Below, in pieces: positions 50,968 to 61,287 of a stretch of 64,000 nucleotides of DNA. The position numbers and the translations under genes are program-made. The stretch is taken from the NCBI GenBank assembly GCA_019634915.1, contig JAHCAN010000014.1, forward strand, positions 1 through 64,000. The letters run 5' to 3'. Within the stretch, counting starts at the first letter, position 1. Each line of letters starts with the position of its first letter. Origin of the DNA: Steroidobacteraceae bacterium (lineage in GTDB: Bacteria; Pseudomonadota; Gammaproteobacteria; Steroidobacterales; Steroidobacteraceae). Below the pieces are notes generated by a model. It saw only the letters and a program-made list of their open reading frames with translations. It had not been told where the DNA came from and did no database searches.

Positions 50968-52218
50968 TCAGTACCGGTCGAGCCCGAGCCCCTGCAGGTC
51001 GATCGCGGGTTCCCGGCCCGTGACCAGGTCGGCGACCACCTGGCCGGAGCCGCAGGCCATCGTCCAGCCGAGCGTGCCGTGGCCGGTGTTGAGCCACAGG
51101 TTGCGGTAGCGCGAGGCGCCGATGATCGGCGTGCCGTCGGGTGTCATCGGCCGCAGGCCCGTCCAGAAAGTCGCCCTGGCATAGTCGCCACCCGCCGGGA
51201 ACAGGCCGCGGGCCGACAGCTCGAGTGTCTCGCGGCGCGCGGCGGTCAGGCGATCGTTGTAGCCCGACAGTTCGGCCGTGCCGCCGATGCGGATGCGGTC
51301 ACCGAGACGCGTGATCGCGACCTTGTAGCTTTCGTCCATGACCGTCGACACCGGTGCCGCGTTCGCATCGGTGACGGGCGCCGTGAGCGAATAGCCTTTC
51401 ACCGGATAGACCGGCAGGCGCAGGCCGATCCGGCGCGCGAGCGGCGTCGAGTAGCTGCCGAGCGCGAGCACATAGGCGTCGGCGGTCACGCGCCCGCGGT
51501 CGGTGCGCACCGCCTCGATGCGATCGCCGCCGGGCTCGAAGCCTTCGATGGTCTCGCCGAAGCGGAATCCGACACCCTGCGCCTGCGCGAGCGCCGCCAG
51601 GCGTTCGGTGAACAGGTAGCAGTCGCCGGTTTCGTCGTCGGGCAGCCGCAGGCCCCCGGCGATCAGTGCGCGCACGCGCGCGAGGCCCGGCTCGGCCGCG
51701 ATGCAGCCGGCCGCATCGAGCAGCGCATACGGCACGCCGAGCCGCTCGAGCACCGCGACGTCGCCGGCCGAGTCGTCGAGCTGGCGTTGCGTGCGAAACA
51801 GCTGCAGCGTGCCGAGCGAGCGCTCGTCGTAGGCGATGCCGGTGTCCGCGCGCAGCTGGCGCAGCGCATCGCGGCTGTATTCGGCGAGCGGCACCATGCG
51901 GCTCTTGTTCAGCGCATAGCGCGCGCTCGTGCAGTTGCGCAGCATGCGCAGGATCCAGATGCACATCGCCGGATCCGGCCGCGGGCGCACGACCAGCGGT
52001 GCGTGCCGCGTGAACAGCCACTTGATCGCCTTCAGCGGCATGCCGGGACCGGCCCACGGCGAGGCGTAGCCGGGCGAGATCTCGCCCGCGTTCGCGAAGC
52101 TCGTCTCGAGAGCGGGCCCTGCGCGCCGTTCGATCACTTCGACTTCGACCCCGGCGCGTGCCAGGTACCACGCGGTCGTCACGCCGATCACGCCGCTGCC
52201 GAGGACTATTACTTTCAT
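50968..52218 (-). CDS. dadA: D-amino acid dehydrogenase DadA
   Basis: 416 residues. The FAD-binding motif [21 protein letters not shown] is at the N-terminus, followed by the family segments [19 protein letters not shown] and YPVKGYSLT, and the C-terminal [31 protein letters not shown]. The enzyme oxidises D-alanine and other D-amino acids at the membrane, feeding electrons to the respiratory chain. No alanine racemase (dadX) is adjacent, unlike in pseudomonads and enterics. Convergent with icmF across 22 bases that contain the repeat TACCGGTCG twice. Confidence 0.95.
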   Translation of the reverse strand: MKVIVLGSGVIGVTTAWYLARAGVEVEVIERRAGPALETSFANAGEISPGYASPWAGPGMPLKAIKWLFTRHAPLVVRPRPDPAMCIWILRMLRNCTSARYALNKSRMVPLAEYSRDALRQLRADTGIAYDERSLGTLQLFRTQRQLDDSAGDVAVLERLGVPYALLDAAGCIAAEPGLARVRALIAGGLRLPDDETGDCYLFTERLAALAQAQGVGFRFGETIEGFEPGGDRIEAVRTDRGRVTADAYVLALGSYSTPLARRIGLRLPVYPVKGYSLTAPVTDANAAPVSTVMDESYKVAITRLGDRIRIGGTAELSGYNDRLTAARRETLELSARGLFPAGGDYARATFWTGLRPMTPDGTPIIGASRYRNLWLNTGHGTLGWTMACGSGQVVADLVTGREPAIDLQGLGLDRY

Positions 52219-52308
52219 CGTGATGCGTATTGTGACGCAACGGCGCGATACCGGCGTAGCGTGGCCCCGATCACGGCCGTGCGCTGCGGGCGGGGAGGGG
52301 CGAGGAGT

Positions 52309-53055
52309 CTAGGCCGCCTGTGACAGGTCGGGCTCGCCGAGCGCCGCGAGGATCTCGCGCCGTGCGCGGTCGCGCAGTGCCGTGCTGGCCTCCTCGACGG
52401 CGCCGTCGACGGCCGTCAGCGGCGGCAGGAATTCCACTTCGATGCGGGTCGGGTGCAGCAGCAGTCCCGGTGGCGGCAGCGCGTCGCGCGCGCCGCGGAT
52501 CACGCAGGGCACGACCGGGCAGCCGGCGTGCATCGCGGCCCGGAACGCACCGCCGTGGAACCTGAGGAGCCCGGGCTGCTGCGCGAACGTGCCCTCCGGG
52601 AAGAACACCAGCGAGTGCCCGTTGCTCGCGTTGCGCACGACGCGGCGCGCGTCGCTCGCGCCCTTGTGGCGGTCGAAGCGCTCGACGAATTCGGAGCCGA
52701 GGCGCGACAGCAGCAGGTTCGCGAGCGGCACCCGCGACATCTCCCGCTTGATCACGAAGCCGAAGCGCGGCGGCAGCGCCGCCGAGAGCACGAAGCCGTC
52801 GAGATAGCTCGAGTGGTTGGCGACCACGACGCACTGGCCGGGCGGCAGCCGCTGCCGGTGGTGCACTGCGAGGCGCAGGCCGGTCAGCGCCATCCACGCC
52901 CTTGCGGCGAAGCGCGCCGCGGTGCGGCGCAGGCGCAGCGTCGGCAGCAGCAGCATGCACAGCAGCGCGACCACCGCCACCGGCAGGAACAGCAGATACG
53001 CGTACAGCGTGTACAGCCAGGCGAGCGGCGGCGGCAGGCGGGTGGGGCGGGACAT
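52309..53055 (-). CDS. 1-acyl-sn-glycerol-3-phosphate acyltransferase (PlsC-like)
   Basis: A 248-residue membrane acyltransferase. An N-terminal hydrophobic helix (LYAYLLFLPVAVVALLCMLL) precedes the catalytic HX4D motif in VANHSSYLD and the glycerophosphate-binding FFPEGTF; VVPCVIRGA follows. It attaches the second acyl chain in phosphatidic acid synthesis, or acts on a related lipid acceptor. The ATG at 53055 was chosen over an in-frame start at 53127, which would add a polar extension before the membrane helix. It stands alone between dadA (same strand) and the divergent xerD. Confidence 0.88.
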   Translation of the reverse strand: MSRPTRLPPPLAWLYTLYAYLLFLPVAVVALLCMLLLPTLRLRRTAARFAARAWMALTGLRLAVHHRQRLPPGQCVVVANHSSYLDGFVLSAALPPRFGFVIKREMSRVPLANLLLSRLGSEFVERFDRHKGASDARRVVRNASNGHSLVFFPEGTFAQQPGLLRFHGGAFRAAMHAGCPVVPCVIRGARDALPPPGLLLHPTRIEVEFLPPLTAVDGAVEEASTALRDRARREILAALGEPDLSQAA

Positions 53056-53179
53056 GGCGTGCGGTATCGCGCTTTCGTTGCGTGGATGGTGTGAACTGGT
53101 TCTCTTTATGTTAATGCTTGCGGACATATGTGAAGGTGATCACGCCCCCTCCGGGTGGGGATGCCCACACTCGTTGGCA

Positions 53180-54112
53180 ATGGCACGCCCTGCGACCGCT
53201 ACAGAATTGCACAAACCCGTCGGCGACATTGATCCGGCGGTGAGCCGCTTCATCGACGCCGTGTGGATGGAGCGCGGCCTGTCGTCGAACACGCTCGCCG
53301 CCTACCGTGCGGACCTGACGGCGCTCGCGCGCTGGCTCGCCGAGCGCGGCCGCGCGATCAGCGCCACGACGCGCGCCGACCTGATGGATTTCATCGCGTT
53401 CCGGGTCGAGGCCGGCGCCCGGCCGCGTTCCACGGCGCGCCAGCTGTCCTCGTTCCGCCGCTTCTTCCGCCATCTCGTGCGCGAAGGCGCGCTGCGCGAG
53501 GATCCTACCGCGCAGATCGCGATGCCGAAGATCGGCCGTTCGCTGCCTCGCTCGCTCAGCGAGGACGAGGTCGAGTCGCTGCTGAACGCACCCGCGGTCG
53601 GCGACCCGCTCGGCCATCGCGATCGCGCGATGCTCGAGGTGCTCTACGCCACCGGCCTGCGCGTCTCGGAGCTCGTGAGCCTGAAGCACAGCCAGGTGAA
53701 CCTGAACCAGGGCGTGCTGCGCATCGTCGGCAAGGGCAACCGCGAGCGGCTGATACCGCTCGGCGAGGAGGCCGTGCGCTGGCTGTCCGATTTCCTCCGC
53801 GGGCCGCGCAACGAGATCCTGCTCGACCGGACGACCGATTACCTGTTCCCGACCCGCCGCGGCGACCGCATGACGCGCCAGGCGTTCTGGCACATCATCA
53901 AGCGCTATGCGCGCAAGGCGGGCGTCGAGCGCGATCTCTCGCCGCACACGCTGCGGCATGCGTTCGCGACCCATCTGCTGAACCACGGGGCGGATCTGCG
54001 TGTCGTGCAGATGCTGCTCGGCCACAGCGACCTGTCGACCACGCAGATCTACACGCACGTCGCGCGCGAGCGCATGAAAGAGCTGCACAGCCAGCATCAC
54101 CCGCGGGGCTGA
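53180..54112 (+). CDS. xerD: Site-specific tyrosine recombinase XerD
   Basis: A 310-residue chromosome-dimer resolution recombinase. The N-terminal SAM-like core-binding domain is at ~18-110 (FIDAVWMERGLSSNTLAAYR). The catalytic residues are complete: Arg in YATGLRVSEL, Lys in VGKGNRERLIPL, His-x-x-Arg in HTLRHAFATHLL, His in LLGHSDLSTT and the nucleophile Tyr in IYTHV. High similarity to housekeeping XerD and the dsbC neighbour show it is not a phage integrase. The ATG at 53180 begins a short polar leader. Confidence 0.93.
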   Translation: MARPATATELHKPVGDIDPAVSRFIDAVWMERGLSSNTLAAYRADLTALARWLAERGRAISATTRADLMDFIAFRVEAGARPRSTARQLSSFRRFFRHLVREGALREDPTAQIAMPKIGRSLPRSLSEDEVESLLNAPAVGDPLGHRDRAMLEVLYATGLRVSELVSLKHSQVNLNQGVLRIVGKGNRERLIPLGEEAVRWLSDFLRGPRNEILLDRTTDYLFPTRRGDRMTRQAFWHIIKRYARKAGVERDLSPHTLRHAFATHLLNHGADLRVVQMLLGHSDLSTTQIYTHVARERMKELHSQHHPRG

Positions 54113-54184
54113 GTGGCTGGTAGAATCGGCCGGCGTCCCGACGCGGCCGAACCTTCCCGGCCCGCGCGGGTCGAAGAGGCCATC

Positions 54185-54901
54185 ATGCTGCGAACCATTA
54201 CCCTGAGCCTTGCCCTGGCCGCGATGTCGGTCGGCGCCCATGCCGACGGCCTGGCGGACATCGCGAAGAAATTCCCCGGCGCCACCGCCGCCGACCTGCG
54301 TCCGGCGCCGATCCCGGGCGTCTACGAGCTGCGCCGCGGCGGCGACGTGGTCTATGTCACGCCCGACGGCCGCTACGCGATGATGGGCGATCTCTACGAC
54401 CTCGGCGACAACAGCAACGTCACCGAGAACCGCCGCCGCGAGCTGCGCATCTCGCTGCTCGCCGGGGTTCCCGACGCGCAGACGCTGGTGTTCTCGCCGA
54501 AGGATCCGCAGTACACGATCAACGTGTTCACCGACGTCGATTGCGGCTACTGCCGCAAGCTGCACAGCCAGATCGCCGAGTACAACAAGCTCGGCGTGCG
54601 CGTGCGGTATCTCTTCTTCCCGCGCAGCGGGCCGAATACCGAGTCGTGGCGCAAGGCCGAGAACGTCTGGTGCTCGGCCGACCGCAACGACGCGCTGACG
54701 CGCGCCAAGCGCGGCGAGACCGTCAAGGCTCCGGCCTGCGGCAAGACGCCGGTCGCGAAACAGTACCAGCTGGGCGAAGACCTCGGCATCCAGGGTACGC
54801 CGGCGATCGTGCTGGCCGACGGCGAGCTGCTGCCGGGCTATGTGCCGCCGGCGATGCTCGTCGATCATCTGAAGACCGCGGGTCGCACTGCGGGCCGCTG
54901 A
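54185..54901 (+). CDS. dsbC: Thiol:disulfide interchange protein DsbC
   Basis: A 238-residue periplasmic disulfide isomerase. A Sec signal (LRTITLSLALAAMSVGAHA) leads into the dimerisation domain with IPGVYELRRGGDVVYVTPDGRY, then the thioredoxin-like domain with active site CGYC in DVDCGYCRKLHSQ and the cis-Pro in GIQGTPAIVLADG. It corrects wrongly paired disulfides in exported proteins, kept reduced by DsbD. It follows xerD by 72 bases, a gene order common in gammaproteobacteria. Convergent with fdxA. Confidence 0.95.
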   Translation: MLRTITLSLALAAMSVGAHADGLADIAKKFPGATAADLRPAPIPGVYELRRGGDVVYVTPDGRYAMMGDLYDLGDNSNVTENRRRELRISLLAGVPDAQTLVFSPKDPQYTINVFTDVDCGYCRKLHSQIAEYNKLGVRVRYLFFPRSGPNTESWRKAENVWCSADRNDALTRAKRGETVKAPACGKTPVAKQYQLGEDLGIQGTPAIVLADGELLPGYVPPAMLVDHLKTAGRTAGR

Positions 54902-54926
54902 CCCGCCGCCGCGCCGCGGTGCGGCT

Positions 54927-55250
54927 TCAGGTCTCGAGCAGCTCGCGCTTGCCGGGCTTGCCTTCCCATTCCTTGGCATCTGCCGGCGGTTCGCCCTTCT
55001 CGGTGATCACCGGCCACTGGCGCGACAGCTCGGCGTTCAGCTGCTTGTACTCGACCTGGTCGGCGGGCAGCTCCTCTTCGGAGAAGATCGCCTCGACCGG
55101 GCACTCCGGCTCGCACAGCGTGCAATCGATGCATTCGTCCGGATCGATGACCAGGAAGTTCGGGCCCTCGTGGAAACAGTCCACCGGGCAGACTTCCACG
55201 CAATCCATGTACTTGCACTTGATGCAGTTTTCGGTGACGACGAAGGCCAT
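54927..55250 (-). CDS. fdxA: Ferredoxin FdxA, [3Fe-4S][4Fe-4S] type
   Basis: 107 residues resembling Azotobacter ferredoxin I. The N-terminal cluster region is [20 protein letters not shown] and the second is [18 protein letters not shown]; the long C-terminal extension ([14 protein letters not shown]) is diagnostic of this seven-iron class. It is a low-potential soluble electron carrier whose partner in non-diazotrophs is unclear. On the minus strand it follows the NUDIX gene by 66 bases. Confidence 0.95.
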   Translation of the reverse strand: MAFVVTENCIKCKYMDCVEVCPVDCFHEGPNFLVIDPDECIDCTLCEPECPVEAIFSEEELPADQVEYKQLNAELSRQWPVITEKGEPPADAKEWEGKPGKRELLET

Positions 55251-55316
55251 GATCCGTCCTGGGTTCGGGACGGCTATTTTGCCACTGATGGGCCGCAGCG
55301 CGTAGTCAATGGCGCG

Positions 55317-55856
55317 TCAACGTGTCCGGTAGTCGAACGTGGCGTAGTGCTGGCGCTCGACTTTCGCGGCGCGGTCCTCGAAGTAACGCTGCAGCGTGAA
55401 CGTGATGCTCGGGAACGCGAGCTCGTCCCACGGCACGTCCGCTTCGGTGACCATTTTCGAATCCAGGCTCTCGGGGCCGACGCCGAATTCGGGCTCGGCG
55501 AGCCGTGCGCGGAAGAACACGTGCACCTGGTGGGCGTGCAGCACGTGCACGACCGACAGCAGCGAGCCGATCTCGACATGCGCGAGCGCTTCCTCGTGCG
55601 ACTCGCGCTCGGCGCCCTGCTGCAGCGTCTCGTCGTTCTCCATGAAACCGGCCGGCACGGTCCAGTAGCCGCGGCGCGGCTCGATCGCGCGTTTGCACAG
55701 CAGGATGCGCCCGCCGTCCTCCGGCACGCAGCCGACGATCAGCTTCGGGTTCTGGTAATGGATCGTGCCGCAGCGGTCGCAGACGTAACGGGGCAGGTGA
55801 TCGCCGGCCGGCACCTTGAGCGTGACCGGCGAGCCGCAATGACTGCAGAAATTCAT
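55317..55856 (-). CDS. NUDIX hydrolase with zinc ribbon
   Basis: 179 residues. An N-terminal zinc ribbon (CSHCGSPV ... YVCDRCGTIHYQNPK) is followed by a NUDIX box, GFMENDETLQQGAERESHEE, matching GX5EX7REUXEEXGU in its conserved part. The zinc ribbon plus NQNPK-like strand resembles the C-terminal half of NADH pyrophosphatase NudC, but the long N-terminal domain of NudC is absent. The substrate is probably a nucleotide-linked pyrophosphate. The ATG overlaps by one base the stop of the DUF3313 gene (TGATG). Confidence 0.9.
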   Translation of the reverse strand: MNFCSHCGSPVTLKVPAGDHLPRYVCDRCGTIHYQNPKLIVGCVPEDGGRILLCKRAIEPRRGYWTVPAGFMENDETLQQGAERESHEEALAHVEIGSLLSVVHVLHAHQVHVFFRARLAEPEFGVGPESLDSKMVTEADVPWDELAFPSITFTLQRYFEDRAAKVERQHYATFDYRTR

Positions 55857-56527
55857 CAATGACGATCGGCGGGCGCCATCGCACGCGCCGTATCGAGGCC
55901 CTCGCGGATCGATCGTGCCCACTGCGTCATCGCGCGACGCGCGTCAGCGAGGTTGGTCACGTTGTTGGTGACCTGCAGGTAATTGCTCTGCATGCCCTGC
56001 TTCCTGTCGACGACGCGCGCGAGCAGCGTGTCGCTTTCGCCGTCGCGGAACCCGGCCGCCAGCGTCATGCGCCCCGGCTCGAGCGTATAGCTCGTGATGC
56101 GGGCCGCCGATTGCATGCTCACGTCCGGCGCATTGATGTACAGATCGACGATCGCCGGTGAAATGCGCAGCGTCGCCGGGCCCGCCTCGGTGACGAGCCG
56201 GTATTTGCCGTCGGCCGTCAGCGCCTCCTCGAAGATCCTGCGGAACTCGTCGGCGAGCACGCGTTTGATCTGTCCGGTATCGACGCGGGTGAGCGGGTTC
56301 GTGCCCGCGCGCGGATCCCAGTTGCGGTCGAAGGAAACCTCGAGCGGGTCGAGCATGATTTCGCTGTAGCGCGCGAAGCTCGCGTCCGGCCGCAGGTACA
56401 CGGCGTCGAACCTCTTCTGCGCGACGAGATCGAGTCCTTCCCAGCTCTGCGGCGGCGGCGGCGTGACGCATGCGGCGAGCAGCAGGGTCGTGACGGCGAG
56501 CCCACAGAGTACCGATGTCCTGTTCAT
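55856..56527 (-). CDS. DUF3313 family lipoprotein
   Basis: A 223-residue envelope protein with a lipoprotein signal (lipobox LLLAAC) and the DUF3313 region (DAVYLRPDASFARYSEIMLDP, RITSYTLEPGRMTL, DGESDTLLARVVDRK). No biochemical function is known for the family; the sequence suggests a soluble domain anchored to a membrane. Its ATG lies only 23 bases behind the 3' CCA of tRNA-Leu on the same strand, with GCGAGGC between as ribosome-binding site, so it is probably transcribed from the tRNA promoter. It is translationally coupled to the NUDIX gene. Confidence 0.87.
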   Translation of the reverse strand: MNRTSVLCGLAVTTLLLAACVTPPPPQSWEGLDLVAQKRFDAVYLRPDASFARYSEIMLDPLEVSFDRNWDPRAGTNPLTRVDTGQIKRVLADEFRRIFEEALTADGKYRLVTEAGPATLRISPAIVDLYINAPDVSMQSAARITSYTLEPGRMTLAAGFRDGESDTLLARVVDRKQGMQSNYLQVTNNVTNLADARRAMTQWARSIREGLDTARAMAPADRH

Positions 56528-56550
56528 GGCTTTGCCTCGCAAGCTGGATG

Positions 56551-56637
56551 TGGTGCCGGGAGAGGGAATCGAACCCACACTCTGTTGCCAGAACCGGATT
56601 TTGAGTCCGGCGCGTCTACCAGTTCCGCCATCCCGGC
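56551..56637 (-). tRNA. tRNA-Leu (anticodon CAA)
   Basis: Read on the minus strand: acceptor GCCGGGA (56637-56631) pairs with TCCCGGC before the discriminator and an encoded CCA. The anticodon stem CCGGA/TCCGG encloses CTCAAAA, giving anticodon CAA for UUG codons. A long variable arm marks a class II (Leu) tRNA and the T loop is TTCGATT. The T stem (GTGGG with CCCTC) carries one U-U mismatch. Total length 87 bases including CCA. Confidence 0.95.
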
Positions 56638-56740
56638 GGGGGATGCGCCGGAAACTGTGCCAGAACGGCCTGGCGCTGGCCAGACGGGAAAAATTTTCCG
56701 GCTGCCGCGACCTTTTCGCGCGCCGGCGCATCCAAGGGGC

Positions 56741-57313
56741 GTGGCAGGTTTCGGCGGCATCGATCCGGGGCAGACACTGCTCGAGGCCGCCGCGCGCGGC
56801 GAGCGCGCGGCGCGGGAGCGCCTGTATCTCGAAGTGGCGCCTGCCGTGCACGGCTTCGCCCGTCGCATCGTCTCGCGACAGGCCGCCGACGACATCATGC
56901 AGGACACGGTAATCGCGATGTTCGAGCATCTCGGTGACTTCCGCGGCGAGTGCCCGTTCGGCTTCTGGGTGCGGCGCATTGCGTTGTCGCGCTGCCTGAT
57001 GCACCTGCGCTCGCCGTGGCAGCGGGTGCGCGCCGCCTGGGAAAGCGCGCGGATGGAGAGCCTGCCGGCTCCCGGCGCGGCGCCCGGTGAGCTGATCGAC
57101 CTGCAGCGTGCGCTCGATGGCCTGCCCGCGACCGCCCGGGCGGTGCTGTGGATGTACGAGGTGGAGGGTTTCACACACGAGGAGATCGCGCGGGCCTTCG
57201 GGCGCAGCGTGAGCTTCTCGAAATCGAGGCTGGCCCGGGCCCACGCGCGGCTGCGCGCCGGAGTGCCGGCGGCCGGAGAGGCTGCGACATGTCGACCGAT
57301 CCCCGGTTCCTGA
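56741..57313 (+). CDS. ECF-type RNA polymerase sigma factor
   Basis: 190 residues with sigma region 2 (YLEVAPAVHGFARRIVSRQ, then DDIMQDTVIAMFEHL and FGFWVRRIALSRCL) and region 4 (LPATARAVLWMYEVEGFTHEEIARA, SVSFSKSRLARAHARLR). No region 3 or extra domain is present. The start is taken as GTG 56741 because no ATG exists upstream of region 2 outside the tRNA; GGGG lies too close to it to be a good ribosome-binding site, so the start is uncertain. It overlaps the next gene by 25 bases, the usual place for an anti-sigma factor. Confidence 0.85.
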   Translation: MAGFGGIDPGQTLLEAAARGERAARERLYLEVAPAVHGFARRIVSRQAADDIMQDTVIAMFEHLGDFRGECPFGFWVRRIALSRCLMHLRSPWQRVRAAWESARMESLPAPGAAPGELIDLQRALDGLPATARAVLWMYEVEGFTHEEIARAFGRSVSFSKSRLARAHARLRAGVPAAGEAATCRPIPGS

Positions 57314-57783
57314 TCCTCGCCGCGCGCGACGGCGAGCGGCCGGCGCCGTACGCCTACGACGAATTCGAACGCCGCGCGCAGCGCGCGCGGGAGGCGGCCC
57401 GACGCCGGGAGCACAGGGCCGGCGGTGCCGCGGCGGCCGTCGTGCTGCTCGCACTGCTCGGCGGACTGCTGTATGTCGGTTCGCACGCCCCGGCGCCGCA
57501 GCTCGACGCGGCCGCCACGCCGCCGCCGGCCGTGCGCGAGGTGAGCGCCGAGCACTGGCTCGCCGCCGCGAGCGAGCCCGTGATCGTGCGCGTCGGCAGC
57601 TATGCCGCGGTGACCGCGCTCGAGGACCGGATCGCCTATCTCGACGACTGCCTGAACGACAGCCGGGTTACCGGCGAGGTCGCCCCGGTCGATGCCGCGA
57701 CGCTCGGCCGCGAGCGCGCCCGGCTGCTCAATACGCTCGCGAGCGTCCGCTATGCGCAGACGCTCGCCGACAACCTGCAATGA
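57289..57783 (+). CDS. Single-pass membrane protein, possible anti-sigma factor
   Basis: 164 residues: a cytoplasmic ~45-residue Arg/Glu-rich N-terminus, one transmembrane helix (GGAAAAVVLLALLGGLLYVG) and a ~95-residue periplasmic part. It lacks the HxxxCxxC zinc motif of ZAS-type anti-sigma factors, so the role rests on position: it overlaps the sigma gene and precedes an exported PDZ protein gene. The periplasmic part has a helical ALEDRIAYLDDCLN segment. No database family is recognised by eye. Confidence 0.6.
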   Translation: MSTDPRFLILAARDGERPAPYAYDEFERRAQRAREAARRREHRAGGAAAAVVLLALLGGLLYVGSHAPAPQLDAAATPPPAVREVSAEHWLAAASEPVIVRVGSYAAVTALEDRIAYLDDCLNDSRVTGEVAPVDAATLGRERARLLNTLASVRYAQTLADNLQ

Positions 57784-57799
57784 CCGATGGAGTGAACCC

Positions 57800-58687
57800 A
57801 TGACACGCCCGATGCTCGTCCTGTCGACCCTGTTCGCGATGGCCACAGTGCCGGTCGCTCTCACCTGCGCCGCCGAAGCCCCCGATCCGGCGCTCGAGGC
57901 GAAGCTCGCAGCTGCCCAGGAGCGGCTCGAGAAGGCCGCGGCGGAGGTCGCGGAACTGTCCACGCAGATCAGCGGCCCGGTGATGCGGCGGCTGTTCATC
58001 GCCGACGGTGAGGGCCGCCGGGTGATCGGCGTGCAGCTCGACCCGGCGAGCGGCAGCGAAGGCGCGCGCGTGCTGCACGTCAGTCCCGGCGGGCCGGCTG
58101 CCGAGGCGGGCATGCGCAAGGGGGACGTGATCGTCGCGGTCAACGATGCGGCGATGACGGGACGCAGCGCGGTCGCGCGCGAGGTGACCGCCGCATTGCG
58201 CGCGGCGCCGCCGGAGCAGCCGGTGAAGATCAAGGTGCTGCGCGACGGTGCGACGCAGACGCTGTCGATGACGCCGCGGCCGCTCGCGTTCGGCGCGCTC
58301 TCGGGCGAATGGCCGGGCAATTTCACGTTCGCCGTGCCGGCCGCGCCGCCAGGGCCCGGTGAACCGCCCGTGCTGCCGCTGCCGCCGCGTCTCGCGTTCA
58401 ACATGCACGCCGCTGGCGCCGTCGCGGGCCTCGAGCTCGTCACGCTGACCCCGGCGCTCGGCGAATACTTCGGCACCGACAAGGGCGTGCTGGTCGTGCG
58501 CGCACCGAAGGACGCCGCGCTCGATCTGCGTGACGGCGACGTGATCCAGTCGATTGGCGGTCGCGAGCCGACGAGCGGCGCGCATGCCACGCGTATCCTC
58601 GCGTCCTACCAGCCCGGCGAGAGTGTCGTGATCAAGGTGCTGCGCAAGAAGAAGCCGCTCACGCTGAGCGCGGCGCTGCCCGACTGA
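57800..58687 (+). CDS. Exported double-PDZ domain protein
   Basis: 295 residues with a Sec signal (LVLSTLFAMATVPVALTCAAEA), a short coiled-coil (LEAKLAAAQERLEKAAAEVAEL) and two PDZ domains: one around residues 75-150 (RVLHVSPGGPAAEAGMRKGDVIVAVND) and one at ~205-290 (DKGVLVVRAPKDAALDLRDGDVIQSIGG). No protease domain is attached, although such PDZ pairs normally belong to HtrA-type enzymes. A periplasmic peptide-binding role in the signalling chain of the adjacent sigma/anti-sigma pair is plausible. It starts 16 bases after the preceding gene with GGAG. Confidence 0.85.
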   Translation: MTRPMLVLSTLFAMATVPVALTCAAEAPDPALEAKLAAAQERLEKAAAEVAELSTQISGPVMRRLFIADGEGRRVIGVQLDPASGSEGARVLHVSPGGPAAEAGMRKGDVIVAVNDAAMTGRSAVAREVTAALRAAPPEQPVKIKVLRDGATQTLSMTPRPLAFGALSGEWPGNFTFAVPAAPPGPGEPPVLPLPPRLAFNMHAAGAVAGLELVTLTPALGEYFGTDKGVLVVRAPKDAALDLRDGDVIQSIGGREPTSGAHATRILASYQPGESVVIKVLRKKKPLTLSAALPD

Positions 58688-58723
58688 CCCGTTCCCGCGG
58701 CGCGCGCCTGCTAACATGCCGGC

Positions 58724-60909
<2,186 letters not shown>

Positions 60910-60948
60910 TGCAAGGCTTTACAGCCCGCATTCCCGAGGGTGCTCCCT

Positions 60949-61278
<330 letters not shown>

Positions 61279-61287
61279 GGGCCGTCG

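Noticed and set aside
50946-50990. Repeated TACCGGTCG near the ends of icmF and dadA as a regulatory repeat
   Set aside because: Only two copies, and the second is part of the dadA coding end (LDRY). Chance similarity is enough.
53180-54112. Tyrosine recombinase as sign of an integrated element next to a tRNA
   Set aside because: The protein is a housekeeping XerD followed by dsbC in a common order. The tRNA lies 2.4 kb away with a complete 3' end, and no repeat of the tRNA end or phage gene is present.
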